From Antilocapra americana (Eukaryota; Chordata; Mammalia; Artiodactyla; Antilocapridae): a stretch of 64,000 nucleotides of DNA. The position numbers and the translations under genes are program-made. Location of the stretch: the NCBI GenBank assembly GCA_007570785.1, contig ML660201.1, forward strand, positions 39,674,588-39,738,587, read 5' to 3'. Positions 47,759 through 59,864 of this stretch are shown here, in pieces. The notes below the pieces were generated by a model. The model searched no databases. It was not told the DNA's origin and saw nothing but the letters and a program-made list of their open reading frames with translations. Positions within the stretch are counted from its first letter, which is position 1, and the number at the start of each line of letters is the position of its first letter.

Positions 47759-48215
47759 GCAGAGTACTCTGTCATAAAAAGTAATGGGAAAATTTCCATT
47801 TACAACAGCACGAATAGACCTAGAGGTTATTATGTTTACTGAAATGTCAGATAGAGAAAGACAAATATTACAGGTTATCACTGATATGTGGAATCTAAAA
47901 AAATAAACCAATGAATATAACAAACAGAAAGAGATTCACAGATATAGAGGACTAATAGTTACCAAAAGGGAAAGGCGAGGAGAGAAGGGCAAAACTGGGG
48001 TAGAGGCTTAAGAGGTACAAACTAAACTGTGCATAAATATTAATTAATTTATTTATGTGTTAATAAATAAGCTTCAAGGATATATTATCAGCACAGGCAA
48101 CAGAGCCAAAATTTTATAGTAACTTTGAGTGGAGTATAATCTATAAAAAATCTGAATGAATACATCATATACCTGAAACTAATACTGTAAATCAATAAAT
48201 CTCAATAATAAACAC
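47285..48215 (+). mobile_element. L1 fragment: late ORF2 plus 3' UTR
   Basis: L1 text: 'gatggtcaacaggcacatga', 'agagacatgcaaatcaaaac', 'agttaccaaaagggaaaggc', ending 'taaatcaataaatctcaata'. A microsatellite grew inside it at 47718-47756. Confidence 0.8.
47718..47756. repeat. (AC)n microsatellite inside L1
   Basis: About 19 AC units within an L1 3' UTR. Its minus-strand reading gives a cysteine-valine run that is not a protein. Confidence 0.95.
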
Positions 48216-49079
48216 TATAATGTTCAACTCTATGAATCAATATATCCCACTGTTTTATTTTAAAATATGATCAATACAGATTTAGTTCATGACAAGGCAG
48301 ATGAATAGGCAAAATAAAACTGATGAATAGATGTTTGGGGAAAAAATCAGTTATGACTAAACCCCATAATTCAATGTCAGAATTCTTCACAAAAGATACT
48401 AGGTAGTATATCAATGATATTCTTTCATAAAAAGAAGAACATTACTTTAAATTATAACTTCTTTATGCCTTAGTTTTCTCATCTCTGAGAGAGATACAAG
48501 CCATTTAATGCATAGTAGAATACTCTGAAGGGAGTAGGAAACTTCATTTTTGCTAAAACATATTCTTCTTAGCTCTCAAGGCTACATAATTTTCACTCTG
48601 AGTTGGGAAGTAAGCTGAGTGTAGTAAAACATATGATTGGACTGAATTATTCCACTGATTTTACCTAAATGAATACTAAGTACACTTCCCTACCTAGTTG
48701 TGTCATGTGTAGTCATGTGACTTGCTCTAGCCAATGAAATGTGAGTGCAAGTGATATGTTCCACTTCTGGGCAGAAACTTTAATTATAATTCTATGGCTC
48801 TGCATAGCTCTTCTGCTTCTACTACTTACTATCAAACCATGTATGAGATAGGTGTTGTCCCTTCACCCTGCATTCCAGAAAGGAGAACAAAAGTGGGTGG
48901 AGCTGCCCTCTTCCTAAACATTTAACATGAACAAGCAAGAAGTCTTTTTTGTTGTAAGTCACTGAGATCTTGGCGCTGTTTATTACCACAGCCTAACTAG
49001 CATAAACTAGCCAACACACTGAGTTAGTTGTTCTTCCTTTATAATATCATAATACTCAGGCATATGCCACTATAAAAAT
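48216..49079. other. Intronic sequence, no feature seen
   Basis: Mostly single-copy-looking AT-rich DNA without a gene-like frame. Part of 48610-49020 may be an old repeat I cannot name. Confidence 0.4.
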
Positions 49080-49395
49080 ACTATACTACAGAGAACAGAC
49101 TTGAGGACACAGCAGGGGAAGGAGAGGGTGGGACAAACAGAGTAACATTGAAGCATATATATTACCATATGTAAAATAGACAGCTAGTGGGAAGTTGCTG
49201 TATAACACAGGGAGCTCAACCCAGTGTTCTGTAACAGCCTAGAGGGGTGGGATGGGGGGGGGGTGGGAGGGAGGATAAAGGGGGGGGGGGCATATGTATA
49301 CTTATGGCTGATGCACACTGTTGTATGGCAGAAACCAACACAACACTGTAGAGCAGTTAGCCTCCAATTACAACTTAAAAATACAAATTAAAGAA
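49080..49395 (+). mobile_element. L1 3' UTR tail with long G-runs
   Basis: Text 'ggacacagcaggggaaggag', 'gctgtataacacagggagct' and 'gtatggcagaaaccaacaca' fits the bovine L1 3' end. Two uninterrupted G-runs (10 G at 49254-49263, 11 G at 49280-49290) with GGG groups between them could form G-quadruplexes. Confidence 0.8.
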
Positions 49396-50006
49396 AAAAC
49401 TCTACTGAAGATTTCTTATTGCCTTATTCAAATAGACTTTTAAGAAGGCAAACATTTGCTGCTGTTGTTTTTTTTAATCTCTAACCACCTGATAGTAGAA
49501 GACTGTTAAGTCTGACTGACAGTTTGCTGAAAGAACTATAAAAGTACCCATCTACATTTTATTTTCCAATAAAGTGATTGAAAATTCTGAAAATGTAATA
49601 CAAAAGTATTTCACATTATTTAAAAAAAAAAAAAGCCAAGGAAATCAAAATTGCTTATTCTGTAAAGAAAAGTTGAAGAGATCTGATGACCATCTGTTAT
49701 CTGATCTTAGGCAAAGTATCTACATTTTTCTGAAAGTTTTCAACAACATGCATATCAAAGATTCCAACAATACCATTTTACTCAGAACACATTCACTTGA
49801 TACCCAGAAAGGAAAGAAGAGAACTGTGGCAGCAGATGTCCAAGCTGATGCACTGTAAAGTTCACATGCTTCCTCACAGGTTCATATTTATGTACGTTAA
49901 TTATTTTGTTTCTAAACAGTTCCTATAGGAATGGCTGACCCAGAAAACTGACAAATAACAACCCATAAGAAGAACCAACACATAAAAATGCGTAACTCAG
50001 TCATTT
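49396..50006. other. Intronic sequence, no feature seen
   Basis: AT-rich, with an A-run at 49622-49634. The 94-codon frame at 49574-49858 shows no domain and no splice context, so I do not call it a gene. Confidence 0.4.
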
Positions 50007-50159
50007 TAAAACTGCTCATCTGGGGGGAGGGAGGAGGAAGGGGGGTTCCGGAGGGGAAGCATATGTAAACCCATGGTGATATCATGACAATGTATGGCAA
50101 AAACAATAAAAAAAAAAAAAGAGTAAAAAAATAAATAAATAAAATAAAACTGCTCATCT
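50007..50159 (+). mobile_element. Very short L1 3' UTR insertion with target-site duplication
   Basis: About 120 bases of bovine L1 3' UTR (a G-rich start, 'catatgtaaacccatggtga', 'caatgtatggcaaaaacaat') plus an A-rich tail. A perfect 15-bp TSD, 'taaaactgctcatct', lies at 50007-50021 and 50145-50159. Confidence 0.92.
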
Positions 50160-50162
50160 AAA

Positions 50163-50359
50163 GTCACTCAGCACCGGGGTTAAAAAAAAAAAATGTATAA
50201 CCTCTAAAGCCTCTAAGTATCAGTAAACTCAACCAAGTCATAATGAAACGTAACTAAGTCATTAAGAAAAGTCACTCAGCACCGGGGTAAAAAAAAAAAC
50301 ATGTATAACCTCTAATGCCTCTAAGTATCAGTAAATACAACTAAGTCATTATGAAAAGT
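50163..50359. repeat. 108-bp tandem duplication
   Basis: Two head-to-tail copies begin at 50163 and 50271 with 'gtcactcagcaccggggt', then an A-run, 'tgtataacctcta' and 'gcctctaagtatcagtaaa'. The first copy holds an extra inner repeat of about 22 bases ('aagtcataatgaaac' / 'aagtcattaagaaa') that the second lacks. They differ by a handful of substitutions. Confidence 0.9.
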
Positions 50360-50755
50360 TTATGTCCAATATCATATGATATTACTTACTTGTGGAATCT
50401 AAAATATGACACAAATGAACCTGTTTATGGAACAGTCTCATACATGTACAGAAAAGACTTGTGGTTGCTGAAGTGGGGTGGTAGATTGGGAGTTTGGGGT
50501 TAATAGGTGCAAACTATTATATACAGAATGGATAAACAACAAGATCACACAACAATAGCACACAGGGAACTATATTCAACATCCTGTGATAAACCATAAT
50601 GGAAAAGAATATAGAAAAGAATGTGTGTGTATATATATATTATACATGTATTAACACAACTGAATAACTTTGCTGTATGGTAGAAAATAAGCACAATATT
50701 GTAAATCAACTGTACTTTAATTTTTTTAATTATTTTAAAAATAAATTAAAAAAGA
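50360..50755 (+). mobile_element. L1 3' UTR fragment
   Basis: Bovine L1 tail order: 'tattacttacttgtggaatc', 'acaagatcacacaacaatag', 'actatattcaacatcctgtg', 'gtaaatcaactgtactttaa'. A TG/TA patch lies at 50620-50642. Confidence 0.8.
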
Positions 50756-52299
50756 AAAGGTTATATCCTTTACATGATTCAAAGCAATAGAGAAATGTTC
50801 AATCACTTTGGAAAAATTTCCATCACCCAAAAATTATTTGGAAACAAAAGGTATAAATTTTCAACTCATCAGAAAATCCAATCTCCTAAAATGGTTCATT
50901 CTCTCAGGGTGTCAGGAAATTATGGTTTAATTATGACTGATACAATTCCTAATCTATACAGACTAAGAGATGTACTTCAAAATCTCTAAAAGTAAGTAAA
51001 CGTTTATGTTTGCTAAATCTTGCTAGCATTTTATTCCATACTGGAGAACAAGCATTAAAAATTACATAAGGTGCTGAAATGGAAATTTTCACAGTAAGTT
51101 AATACTTAATCTTTCTTATTTTCCTACACATTGGTACTATTTTTATTCAAAGCATCTAAAACTATAACAGCACTTCAACTGAGTTTCACACTCATTTTAT
51201 AAGTAAACTTCATTATACACCTGTATGGGCATATGGGCAGTTTATAAAAATCACTAACCAAAAACATCACACAGGATATTTTCTATGTGTTTCTTTTTTC
51301 TTTCTCTTTTGTTTAAAGATAAAGTTTTATTTTTTATCTGTTAGCTGATATCAGCAGTCTAAACAGGAAAATAAATGCCTAGGAAAAAAACTGATACCTT
51401 ATTCCACTTACTACAGAAATGTATGGTTAGGTTAATATATTTTCACTCTCAGTATTCCATCAAAATAGTATATTCATACTGCCAACATGATCTGCATAGA
51501 TATTAACAATGAATAGATTTATAAAACATGAATAATTTATAAGTATTAAACCATAATCTCTAGGGGACAAGGCCTAGGCATTGGTGTATTTTAAAAGCTC
51601 TGGATGATTCTAATATGCAGTCTAGGATGCATATTATATTTCTATGTCCCTACAAAAAAATAACAATTTTTCTTTCACCTTAATTCTAGATCAGTTTTTA
51701 AGGAAGTGGCTTTAAATATTTCCTTAAAACAGTATATAGATTTATGTTATTAATCTCCATTTCAGCTTCTAGGGATTTTGATTTAAAGAGTAACTTTCAT
51801 CATGCTTATAAAATGTGTCTTTAAAAGACATGTTTTAAAAGAAAAAAAAGGAACATTTTGGCCATCTAAACACTAACTTTTCCTACTTTTAAAGTTAAAT
51901 GATGTCAGAAATGTCAAAGTCACAGTACCAAAGCAGTTTATAAATTATAAAACTGTTTAAACATAAGGTTGTATTATTTTAAAAACCCTCCTCATTAGAA
52001 GGTAAGTTCTCCCTATAAATGTAAATATCCAAAGAGGCTGCTGAAGATAATCAAAAAAGAACTGAAGTAACACAAGAAAAGGGGAGATTCTGCAAAGATT
52101 GAGAATCGAACTGAAATAGTCCTCTTTGAACATAAATCTTTGTTAATTAATGGTATAGTATTCCCAAAATTTCTCTATTTCAAGAGATTATAAAACCAAA
52201 TCTCCTGCAAATGGAAACATCCTTTAGTCAATAAATAAATAAAAGGATGTAAATATGACTCTACCTAAAAGAGCCATGCTAACCATATTTTCTTTTCAA
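50756..52299. other. Intronic sequence, no gene or clear repeat
   Basis: About 1.5 kb, AT-rich and apparently single-copy. No gene-like frame or RNA gene recognised. Confidence 0.45.
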
Positions 52300-53220
52300 A
52301 TTAATAAATTGCTTTTGTTGATTTATTTAGAATAGGTGGTACAGCCCCACAGTTTCAAAAGAACTAAAAAGGGACATACACTGAAAAGTCTTCCTGCAGC
52401 CTATCTCAGGTCAACTCTGTCTTCACCCCCCATCCTACTCTCAAGTAACCACAGCTACTGATTCCTTTGTATCCTTCCAGATATCTTTATGCATAAACAC
52501 ATCAACAATAAATATAGATTTTCCCTTCTTTGCACAAAAGGTAGATTATTATATACGCTGTTCTGTGCCTCATTTGTCGTGTTGTTTTGTGACTTGACAA
52601 TACATATCTTGGAAAATTCTCCCTTTCAGTACAAAGACATCTTCCTCATTCTTTAGTCTTTATGATGAAGCAGAATCTCAAAAAGCCAGCCCCTTTATTT
52701 TATAACTCATCCTATAACGCTCTTGTGATCATCTCAACAACCACATACATAATGTAGCTGCAATAAGAAATCTTTGGAATTTAAAAAATCTTACATTGTG
52801 ATTTTTTTATTATAAACAATTTATAAAAGTATGGAATACCTACAAAGTGAACAAATAAAAACCTGTGCAGCCTGATGAATCACTACTAAGCCAACATACT
52901 TGTGTAACTATCACTAAGATCAGGACATAAAACATTAACACATCATTTATATGACTGCTAACATTTCATGATCTACTAGTATCTAGGAACTATGTCAGAG
53001 AAAATTAAAAGTGCTGACTTCCTAAACTTTCATTGGGGATACAGTTTGGGTGCATATGTTTCTTACATTCCATTTCACATAGCTTGATTTTTGTTATTTT
53101 TCTTTTAAAAGTTTAATTAAATAGTTGATACACATAAAAATAAACATGAATAATAACTAAAAAAATAATAAAAGAAATATCCATGTCCTTAACACCCATC
53201 TTGAGAACCCCCTCCCTACC
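52300..53220 (-). mobile_element. Old L1M debris
   Basis: Antisense-type L1M pieces: 'cagcccacagtttc'-like text at 52340, 'ttctgtgcctcatttgtcgt', 'cactaagatcaggacataaa', 'taacacccatcttgagaacc'. Strongly diverged and perhaps more than one element. Confidence 0.45.
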
Positions 53221-53224
53221 CCTC

Positions 53225-53475
53225 CCATGGCTCAAGCAGTATGTTTAAGGGTTAAAAGTACAGACTCTACAGCCAAACTGTGCCTCAGTTTGAATATAAG
53301 TTTACCACTTACTAGCATTAGGATTTGGGGAAGTTAAAGTTTTCTGCACTCTTATTTGTAAGCCCTTGTACTTATAAATGAGAATGGTAGTGCCTGCTTT
53401 ACAGCAAGTACTCTTTAATTATGAGAATTAAATAAGTATATATATGTAAAGTATTTAACACTTTTCAGCATATAT
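53225..53475 (+). mobile_element. MIR SINE fossil
   Basis: Sense MIR: 'gttaaaagtacagactctac', 'tttaccacttactagcatta', 'ataaatgagaatggtagtgc', 'gtaaagtatttaacactttt'. Confidence 0.7.
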
Positions 53476-53579
53476 TCTGCAAAACTTAGCTGTTTTTATA
53501 TTCTCTCTCTGCCACCCTCATGAGGAAAGGTGTTTATCATTCTATTACTATATATGTAGTAAAATGGATGCATGAATGA

Positions 53580-53960
53580 GCATTATGATTTTTAAACTTT
53601 ATACTAATTGGCATCACAGTCTAAGTATTCTTTTAACTTGCTTTTTTCATTCAAAATTTCTCAGATTCACTACACAGACATACACAGCTGTTGTACATTC
53701 CTGTTCATTTCTGTACAGTATTCCATATTGTAAACTAGAAGAAATGTATATGTATTTCTGTTCAATGGGCATCTAAACTACTTCCAGTTTTTACAATTGT
53801 GAAAAATGCTACTACTGACATGCTTGAGCATGTCTCCTGATACAGATTTGTAAAAAGAAAAATTTTCTAGCATATATATCTAGGTGAAACACTGCCGGGT
53901 CACTAGATACACACAAGTTGAACATTATAACAATGTCAACTTGTTCATTAAAATGGTTAT
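53580..53960 (-). mobile_element. Old L1M fragment
   Basis: Antisense L1M text: 'tgcttttttcattcaaaatt', 'cagtattccatattgtaaac', 'taaactacttccagttttta', 'atgctactactgacatgctt'. Confidence 0.55.
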
Positions 53961-54019
53961 ATTATAGCATCACATGCTTTTATTAGAAGAGGTTTAAAAT
54001 TAGTGATCTAAGCTTCCAA

Positions 54020-54650
54020 TTTAAGAAACTAGCAAACAGAAGAGGAAATTAAACTTGAGGAAGGTAGAAAAATGGATACAATAAAGATAAGAGCAGAAAC
54101 TAGAAAAAATAATAAAGAAAAAATCTATTTTAAATATTTGATTCTTTAAGAAATCAATAAAGCTGATAAATGTCTAGCCAAAAAGATGAAAACAGAGAAA
54201 AGATACAAATTATCAGCATTGAGAACGAGGTAAGTAACATCACTACTGATTCTACAAATATTAAAAGGATAACAAGGTAATGTTATAATGTTATGCCAAT
54301 GAATACAACAAATTAAATGAAACAAATTACTCGAAAGACACAATCTAATGAAGTTAACATGAGAAGAAAAAGACCTGAAAAGCTATACAGCTAACAAAGA
54401 AATTAAACTTACAGTTTAAAACATTCCAACAGCAAAAAAAAGACGGATCCAGATGACTTCACTGGTAAACTCTAACAAGCATTTAAGACTAACCTTTCAT
54501 GAAGAGAGAAGCAAAAAGCCTGAACAAAATATAAGTAAATCAAATCCAGCAATGTAGAAAAGGATAATACATACAATCGAGTGGATTTTATCTATGAAGT
54601 TAGTTTAATATTCAAAGCCCAATCAGTGTAAATCGCCCTATCAACAACAC
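54020..54650 (+). mobile_element. Old L1 ORF2 fragment
   Basis: Sense ORF2 text: 'taataaagaaaaaatctatt', 'ctttaagaaatcaataaagc', 'agatgacttcactggtaaac'. Frame destroyed. Confidence 0.6.
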
Positions 54651-54679
54651 AGCATCAGAGGTCTATTGCTCTCCAGCTA

Positions 54680-55090
54680 ACTTTAAGATGAGTGTGTATG
54701 GTGTTTCAACGTTTCCATTTACAGTTCCCTAGTTACACTGAACATTTTATTAGCCATTCTTACTTCTTCTAGGAGTCTCTTTTGACCACTGTTTCCATTG
54801 GGTTGTATTTGGTACTAATTTGGAGAAAGTTCTTTTTACATTCTGAATATCAATCCTTTACAAGTAATGTGTACTATAATTATCTCTCCTTACTTTTTTG
54901 TCTTCTTTTTTTATTCTATTTGAATGAAAACAATTAATTTTAACATATTTCAATGTATCGATATTTTACTTCAATGGGTTGTTTTTGTGAATTATTTACG
55001 GTATTCTTCCCTACTCCAAGAAAAAAAGATAGTCTATATTCCCTTACAAAGTCTTTAAAAAGAATTTCTTAAGTTAGTATTTCTATAATC
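54680..55090 (-). mobile_element. Old L1 ORF2 fragment, opposite orientation
   Basis: Antisense ORF2-type text: 'ttctgaatatcaatccttta', 'ctttttttattctatttgaa'. It meets the preceding plus-strand L1 piece head to head. Confidence 0.5.
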
Positions 55091-56949
55091 TCTTTGAAGA
55101 AAGGTACTGTACTGGCAATAACTTTTTCAACTACGTACCAAGCACAAGGCACTGTACCTATGCTGTAGGGATACAAGGCAGCACAGGCTACTATCTTTTC
55201 TAGAGATTGCAAATTTCTTAGGGCCATAATAATAAAGGAGTTGATAATATATAATCAATAATAATATAATTTCCAGAATAATATAAAATCAAGGGGTAAG
55301 CTTTGTGATAAACATAATCCAAGTTCATTTTATGAAGACAAGGGGTAAACTAGTGAGAATTGTAGCAATCAGCAAAATATTGTCACAATAGCATTAAACT
55401 TTCATCTAATAAATTCTGATTTGGAATAACAAAATCCAGAATTTATCCAAAATATATCTATACTTAAAACAGCCAAGAGATTAAAGACCACAAAGTATGA
55501 ATTAATGAAAAATTTGCAAGTGACAACAATAGAAAATGGAAAATATAATAAAAGTAACAATGTAAAACATACATAAAAATTATATCATTTTTTATTTTGT
55601 GCACCTGCACTGTTTAAGGCTATATATAAAACTCAGACTTACCCAGCCCAACTCTGCAGATAATCAGAAAATTCAAAAGCAAAAGAAAGCTGTTAGGTGA
55701 GCTCAGTAACAGCATTAACTGCTACTATCAGGGTTATTACTTAGTCATAAACCTGGAGCTGTGACACTGATAACAGAAAATCAGAAAAGAAAGAGTATTC
55801 CCTTTAACAAGTCTTTTTCAAAGTGGTTTTTAAAAAAAAAAAAAAGTTTTTTTCTTTTTCTCTAGTCCCAATATTCAGATACCTACACTCCAAATATTTT
55901 GTTCTGGGGAATAACATTTTGGCAGCAAGAGTCAAATATCAGAATGAAATACATATATATTTTTGATACACACATACACATATATGAAACATGGTAACAG
56001 TAATTAGTAGAGCTACAATGAAATCTGTAATTTACTTACCTATACTTCCATGTTGCTATGACAAAGCAGTAGTAATATAAATAGTAAATAGTAAAACTAA
56101 GAAGCAATAATGACTAACTTTTATAATGGAACCATCTAATAATGGAAAATGCTTTTTAATCAATTTCTCACACATTGTTCAAAAAGTTTACCTATTGTTA
56201 TATCAGCTTTCAAAACAGATGCAGCTAAAACAAAGGATAAAATTCTGATACAATTCTCAAATCAGGTAAGGGGGGGTGGGAATAAGTGAACTATTAAAAC
56301 CAAGAACAATAGGAATAATAAAGCTAAAAAAAATGAAAAAGAAAAACAACAATAATGCCAATAAACTTCACTGATGCTTATCTGAAAACTCTGCCTCCAT
56401 ACAACTGATAATTATGGAAAAAAAAACTCAGCTTACAGCATCAATATAAAATGGCAAGAGCAATACTACTATATAAATTTTATGCTTTAAAATCTACATC
56501 TATTGAAATAGTGCTGTCACTTAATATTTGCCTCTGACTTGGACATTCATATACAATATTCTCTTCATTATCCTTGTAAGTTCTTTCATTTTTCATTCAA
56601 AATAGTACATTTATACTTCTAACAATATCAGAAATGGCATTTGAGTTTATTCCAGAATTTAGAGGAACTGACCAAAAACTACCTTGAAATGAGGAAGTGG
56701 AATCTTTTAAGATGCCAAGAGAAAAATTATCTTGAAAATAAGAAATCATACTTGGGAACTTCGAATTTTGTCTACTCACTATGAATCAAATCCTCACCAT
56801 TTTCCTATCACTTTATTATTAAGTCCACCTTAATAAAGCAGATGGGTATTAGGGTTATTTGGTTGGATTAAGGGGAAGCATGACTTTCTCCTAAATTACA
56901 AACCAAGATTCTTAATCCCAGGGCTTGGGCCTTGGTTCCTTAAAGACTT
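55091..56949. other. Intronic sequence, no gene or clear repeat
   Basis: AT-rich. A fragment at 55130-55200 ('accaagcacaaggcactgta') recalls an old L2/MIR. A-run at 55830-55845. No gene-like frame. Confidence 0.4.
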
Positions 56950-57330
56950 TCACCCTATTGTCCCATCAACTGTCGTACCTTCACCATCTTCCTGAAATGC
57001 AACCTGACAAGTTTGCCCCTGTCACTGACCCCCAACTACCTGGCCAATCCAGTGTTAGAGCTCCTTAACACACAGCTGCCTCTAGACTAGCCTTCTGGCT
57101 TCAGGCCTTTTCACGCAGACTTTTCTACACCAAGGACACCTGTTCTTGTCTACCCTAAACCTCCAGGGTCCAATTCAAGCTTTCTCCACCTTAACCACAT
57201 AGAGCTCTTAATTCCATTTAAAACTTAATTCTCCCCTAGTTGTTTATGGAGTTAGCTTTGGCTTCCCAATTAAACTACAGTAAGCTCCTCGGAGATCAAA
57301 GTAACATCCTAATACTTTCATTATGCCCCA
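56950..57330 (+). mobile_element. L2-like LINE fragment
   Basis: L2-type order: 'ccttctggcttcaggccttt', 'cagggtccaattcaagcttt', 'ttgtttatggagttagcttt', 'actacagtaagctcctcgga'. Diverged. Confidence 0.45.
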
Positions 57331-57596
57331 TGTTGCCTAATATAATATATACACTCTTACATTTCCTGATTAACTAGATTTTTATCATATAACTTACTCA
57401 ACTCCTTTACTTCCTTATCAAGTAAGGTAGGCCAAGTATGTTAATGATTTTTTGTTCCTTTTAAAGGGAAACCATACAAACTTGGTAGTACTGAATAATG
57501 GATATTAATAAGACTATTTGAACTGTTTATACTCACAATACTTGTGTTACTAAATGTGTGGTTGTCTTTTCCAACACTACTTTTCCAACTTTCTAA

Positions 57597-57834
57597 TACA
57601 AGCTGTTGGTTCGTGTTTGTGCTTAGTTGTTGAGTCATGTCTGACTCTGCGACCCCACAGACTGTAGCCCACCAAACTCCTCTGTCATTGGGATTACTCA
57701 GGTGACAACAATGGAGTGGGTTGCCATTTCCTTCTCCAGAGGATCTTCCCAACCCAGGAATCAAACCGGGGTCTTCTGCATTGCAGGTGGATTCTTTAGC
57801 AGCTGAGCTACCAAGGGAACCCCAGTACAAGCTG
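57597..57834 (-). mobile_element. Bov-tA SINE with target-site duplication
   Basis: Antisense Bov-tA ('gagtcatgtctgactctgcg' to 'tttagcagctgagctaccaa'). A 9-bp TSD, 'tacaagctg', lies at 57597-57605 and 57826-57834. Confidence 0.92.
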
Positions 57835-57884
57835 AGTGTCCTACAATTCAATTCTGATATTATCTACCTGGAGTGAATTCCACA

Positions 57885-58370
57885 TTCAAAAAGTTAAGGG
57901 CTCATTCCCACAAGACTGTCCCCACTTCTAATGCCAGTCAAAGTCCCAGGTTGTCACTGACACCTCCAACAAGCATATCATTTAGGAATGAAAGAGTTGC
58001 AAAGAATAAGATACGGGGAAAAGGGCAAGAAGGCTCCATGTCTTCTCAGCTGAGCCACCCTTCCAGGACCTTGATGTGATCACCAAACCAAAAGCTCCCA
58101 GAACCTCGCTGTTCAAGTCTTTATAGAATTCAGACTTGATTCAGCCTGCTATGCCTCCTCTTCCCAGAGATGGTAAGCAGGTCTCACAGCTCCAGCCCTC
58201 TAATCACTCAGTCTCTCTGGTGACCAGAACCAGCTATCCAGGGTCTCCCAGCCACCAGTCATCTTCTTAAAACACAAAAGACACTCTTATCATTCGGGAG
58301 GTTCCAAGAGCTTTAGTTGTGTGCCAGGAACCTCAGACAAAGACCAATTTTTTTTTACTGTGTCACACTA
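57885..58370. mobile_element. Probable ancient repeat, possibly an LTR
   Basis: Text such as 'gggctcattcccacaagact', 'acaagcatatcatttaggaa', 'ccagtcatcttcttaaaaca' and 'gagctttagttgtgtgccag' belongs to a mammalian repeat I recall only vaguely, perhaps a solitary LTR of ERVL/MaLR type. No viral genes are present. Confidence 0.35.
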
Positions 58371-58565
58371 CTTCTTTAAAACATTCAGAAAAATTTCAAG
58401 GTATCAAATAATTTACTTAGTTGAGGAGACTCTAAAGACAGGTATTCAAAGGAAAGAAAACCTTTTTAATCATGAAAAAGCATATTTATGAAAAATAAGC
58501 TTATAGGTCTTACTGTGGAAACACACCAGCTAAAAATACAAAGAAAAATTAAAATGGATACAAGT
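58371..58565. other. Intronic sequence, no feature seen
   Basis: Short AT-rich gap between two repeats. Confidence 0.4.
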
Positions 58566-59035
58566 TACTGATTACAGACTTACAATGATGTTACATCCCA
58601 ATAAACCTATTGTAAGTTGAAAACGCATTTCATACATCTAACCTACTGAACATCATAGCTCACTCTAGCCTACCTTAAATGTGCTCACAACACTTAAGCT
58701 AGCCTACAGCTGGGAAAAAACATTTAACACAAAGCCTATTTTATAATGAAGTGCTGAATACCTCATGTACTTTACTGCATACTATACTAAAAATGAACAA
58801 CACAAGGGCTGTGTGGGCACAGACAGCCGTAAGTGTGTAGGCTGTTTACCCTTGGGGTCGCACAGCTGATGAGGAGCCGCGGCTTGCTGTCACTACCCCT
58901 GTATTCCAAGGGAGTTGCTGCTGCTGCTACTCGGAGAATATTGCAGGAAAAGATCAAAATCCAAAATCTGAAGTACTGTTCTACTGAATCTATTATCACT
59001 TTCATACCATCATGAAAGTAAAAAAATCCTAAATC
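58566..59035. mobile_element. Tigger-type DNA transposon, non-autonomous
   Basis: Starts with 'tgattacagacttacaatga' and 'cctattgtaagttgaaaacg', and ends with 'tcataccatcatgaaagtaa', the degraded inverted partner. The middle ('ctaacctactgaacatcata', 'aacacttaagctagcctaca') fits a TcMar-Tigger derivative. A GC-richer insert at 58805-58940, ending in a CTG/GCT run, is not part of the family as I recall it. Confidence 0.7.
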
Positions 59036-59049
59036 AAACTCCTCTCAGT

Positions 59050-59245
59050 CAGACGCTGTTTGTGCTTATTCCATGCCAAGCATTCTGCTAACTGCTTTAT
59101 GTGAATTCTCCTGATCTCTACAGCGATCCTCCAGGGCAAATCCCACTATCAGCCTCCTTTCACAGATGAGGGAAAAGGAGTCACAGAGACTCCCCAAGGT
59201 CATACGTCTGGCAAGCAGTGAGCCAGGATTCCAACTAAGGGAGCC
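59050..59245 (-). mobile_element. MIR SINE fossil
   Basis: Antisense MIR, well preserved: 'ttattccatgccaagcattc', 'ctttcacagatgagggaaaa', 'aaggtcatacgtctggcaag', 'tgagccaggattccaactaa'. Confidence 0.8.
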
Positions 59246-59631
59246 CAACCCTAGAACTCCTACCAGCAGTGTTCAACTGGCCCAAAGATTGGACAGCGGC
59301 TTTATTCTACCCTCCTCAATTCTGCTAACTTCTGGATTTGCATTTCCCAGATTACATCATTCTCTTTAGGCTTTTCTGCCTTAAATACACACTATCCCCT
59401 GGGGCTGGAAAGTCCTACTCTTCTTTATAAAGAGAGTAAAAAACTCACTCTCTAAACAATAGCTTTAAAGCAACTTTCTCTGGGAAGTTCTTGTCACTCC
59501 TTCCTATTTTCTACCCCCAGTCCTAGGATAAGGAATACATCACTCTCTTAGCTCCTTGGAAACAGTGATTCATAAATACTTCTATTGTTGGATTTATCTG
59601 TACTGTAACTGTATTTCTCAGTACTACCTAC
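59246..59631. other. Intronic sequence, no feature seen
   Basis: Part of 59370-59560 resembles an old L2 ('ctctgggaagttcttgtcac'), but weakly. No gene-like frame. Confidence 0.35.
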
Positions 59632-59864
59632 TGGGCACTATCTGGTGGCTCAGTGGTGAAGAACCTGCCTGCCAATGTAGGAGACTCAGGTTGGATCCCC
59701 GGGTCGAGAAGACGCCCTGGAGAAGGAAATGGCAACCTACTCCAGTATTCATGCCTGGGAAACCCCATGGACAGAGGAGACTGGCAGGAGACATGACCCC
59801 TGTTCATGGGGTCGCAAAAGAATCAGACATGACTTAGCGACTAAACAACCACAAGTGGGCACTA
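59632..59864 (+). mobile_element. Bov-tA SINE with target-site duplication
   Basis: Body 'tctggtggctcagtggtgaa' to 'gacatgacttagcgactaaa'. A 9-bp TSD, 'tgggcacta', lies at 59632-59640 and 59856-59864. The insertion replaced the usual 'gggcttccc' head, so the 5' end is slightly truncated. Confidence 0.9.

Noticed and set aside
47666..47923. Cysteine-valine repeat protein
   Set aside because: Translation of an (AC)n microsatellite inside an L1.
50163..50359. CRISPR-like repeat array
   Set aside because: Only two long copies with no spacer pattern, in an animal genome. It is a tandem duplication.
57885..58370. Endogenous retrovirus with genes
   Set aside because: The stretch is at most a lone LTR-like fossil. 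No gag, pol or env frame occurs nearby.
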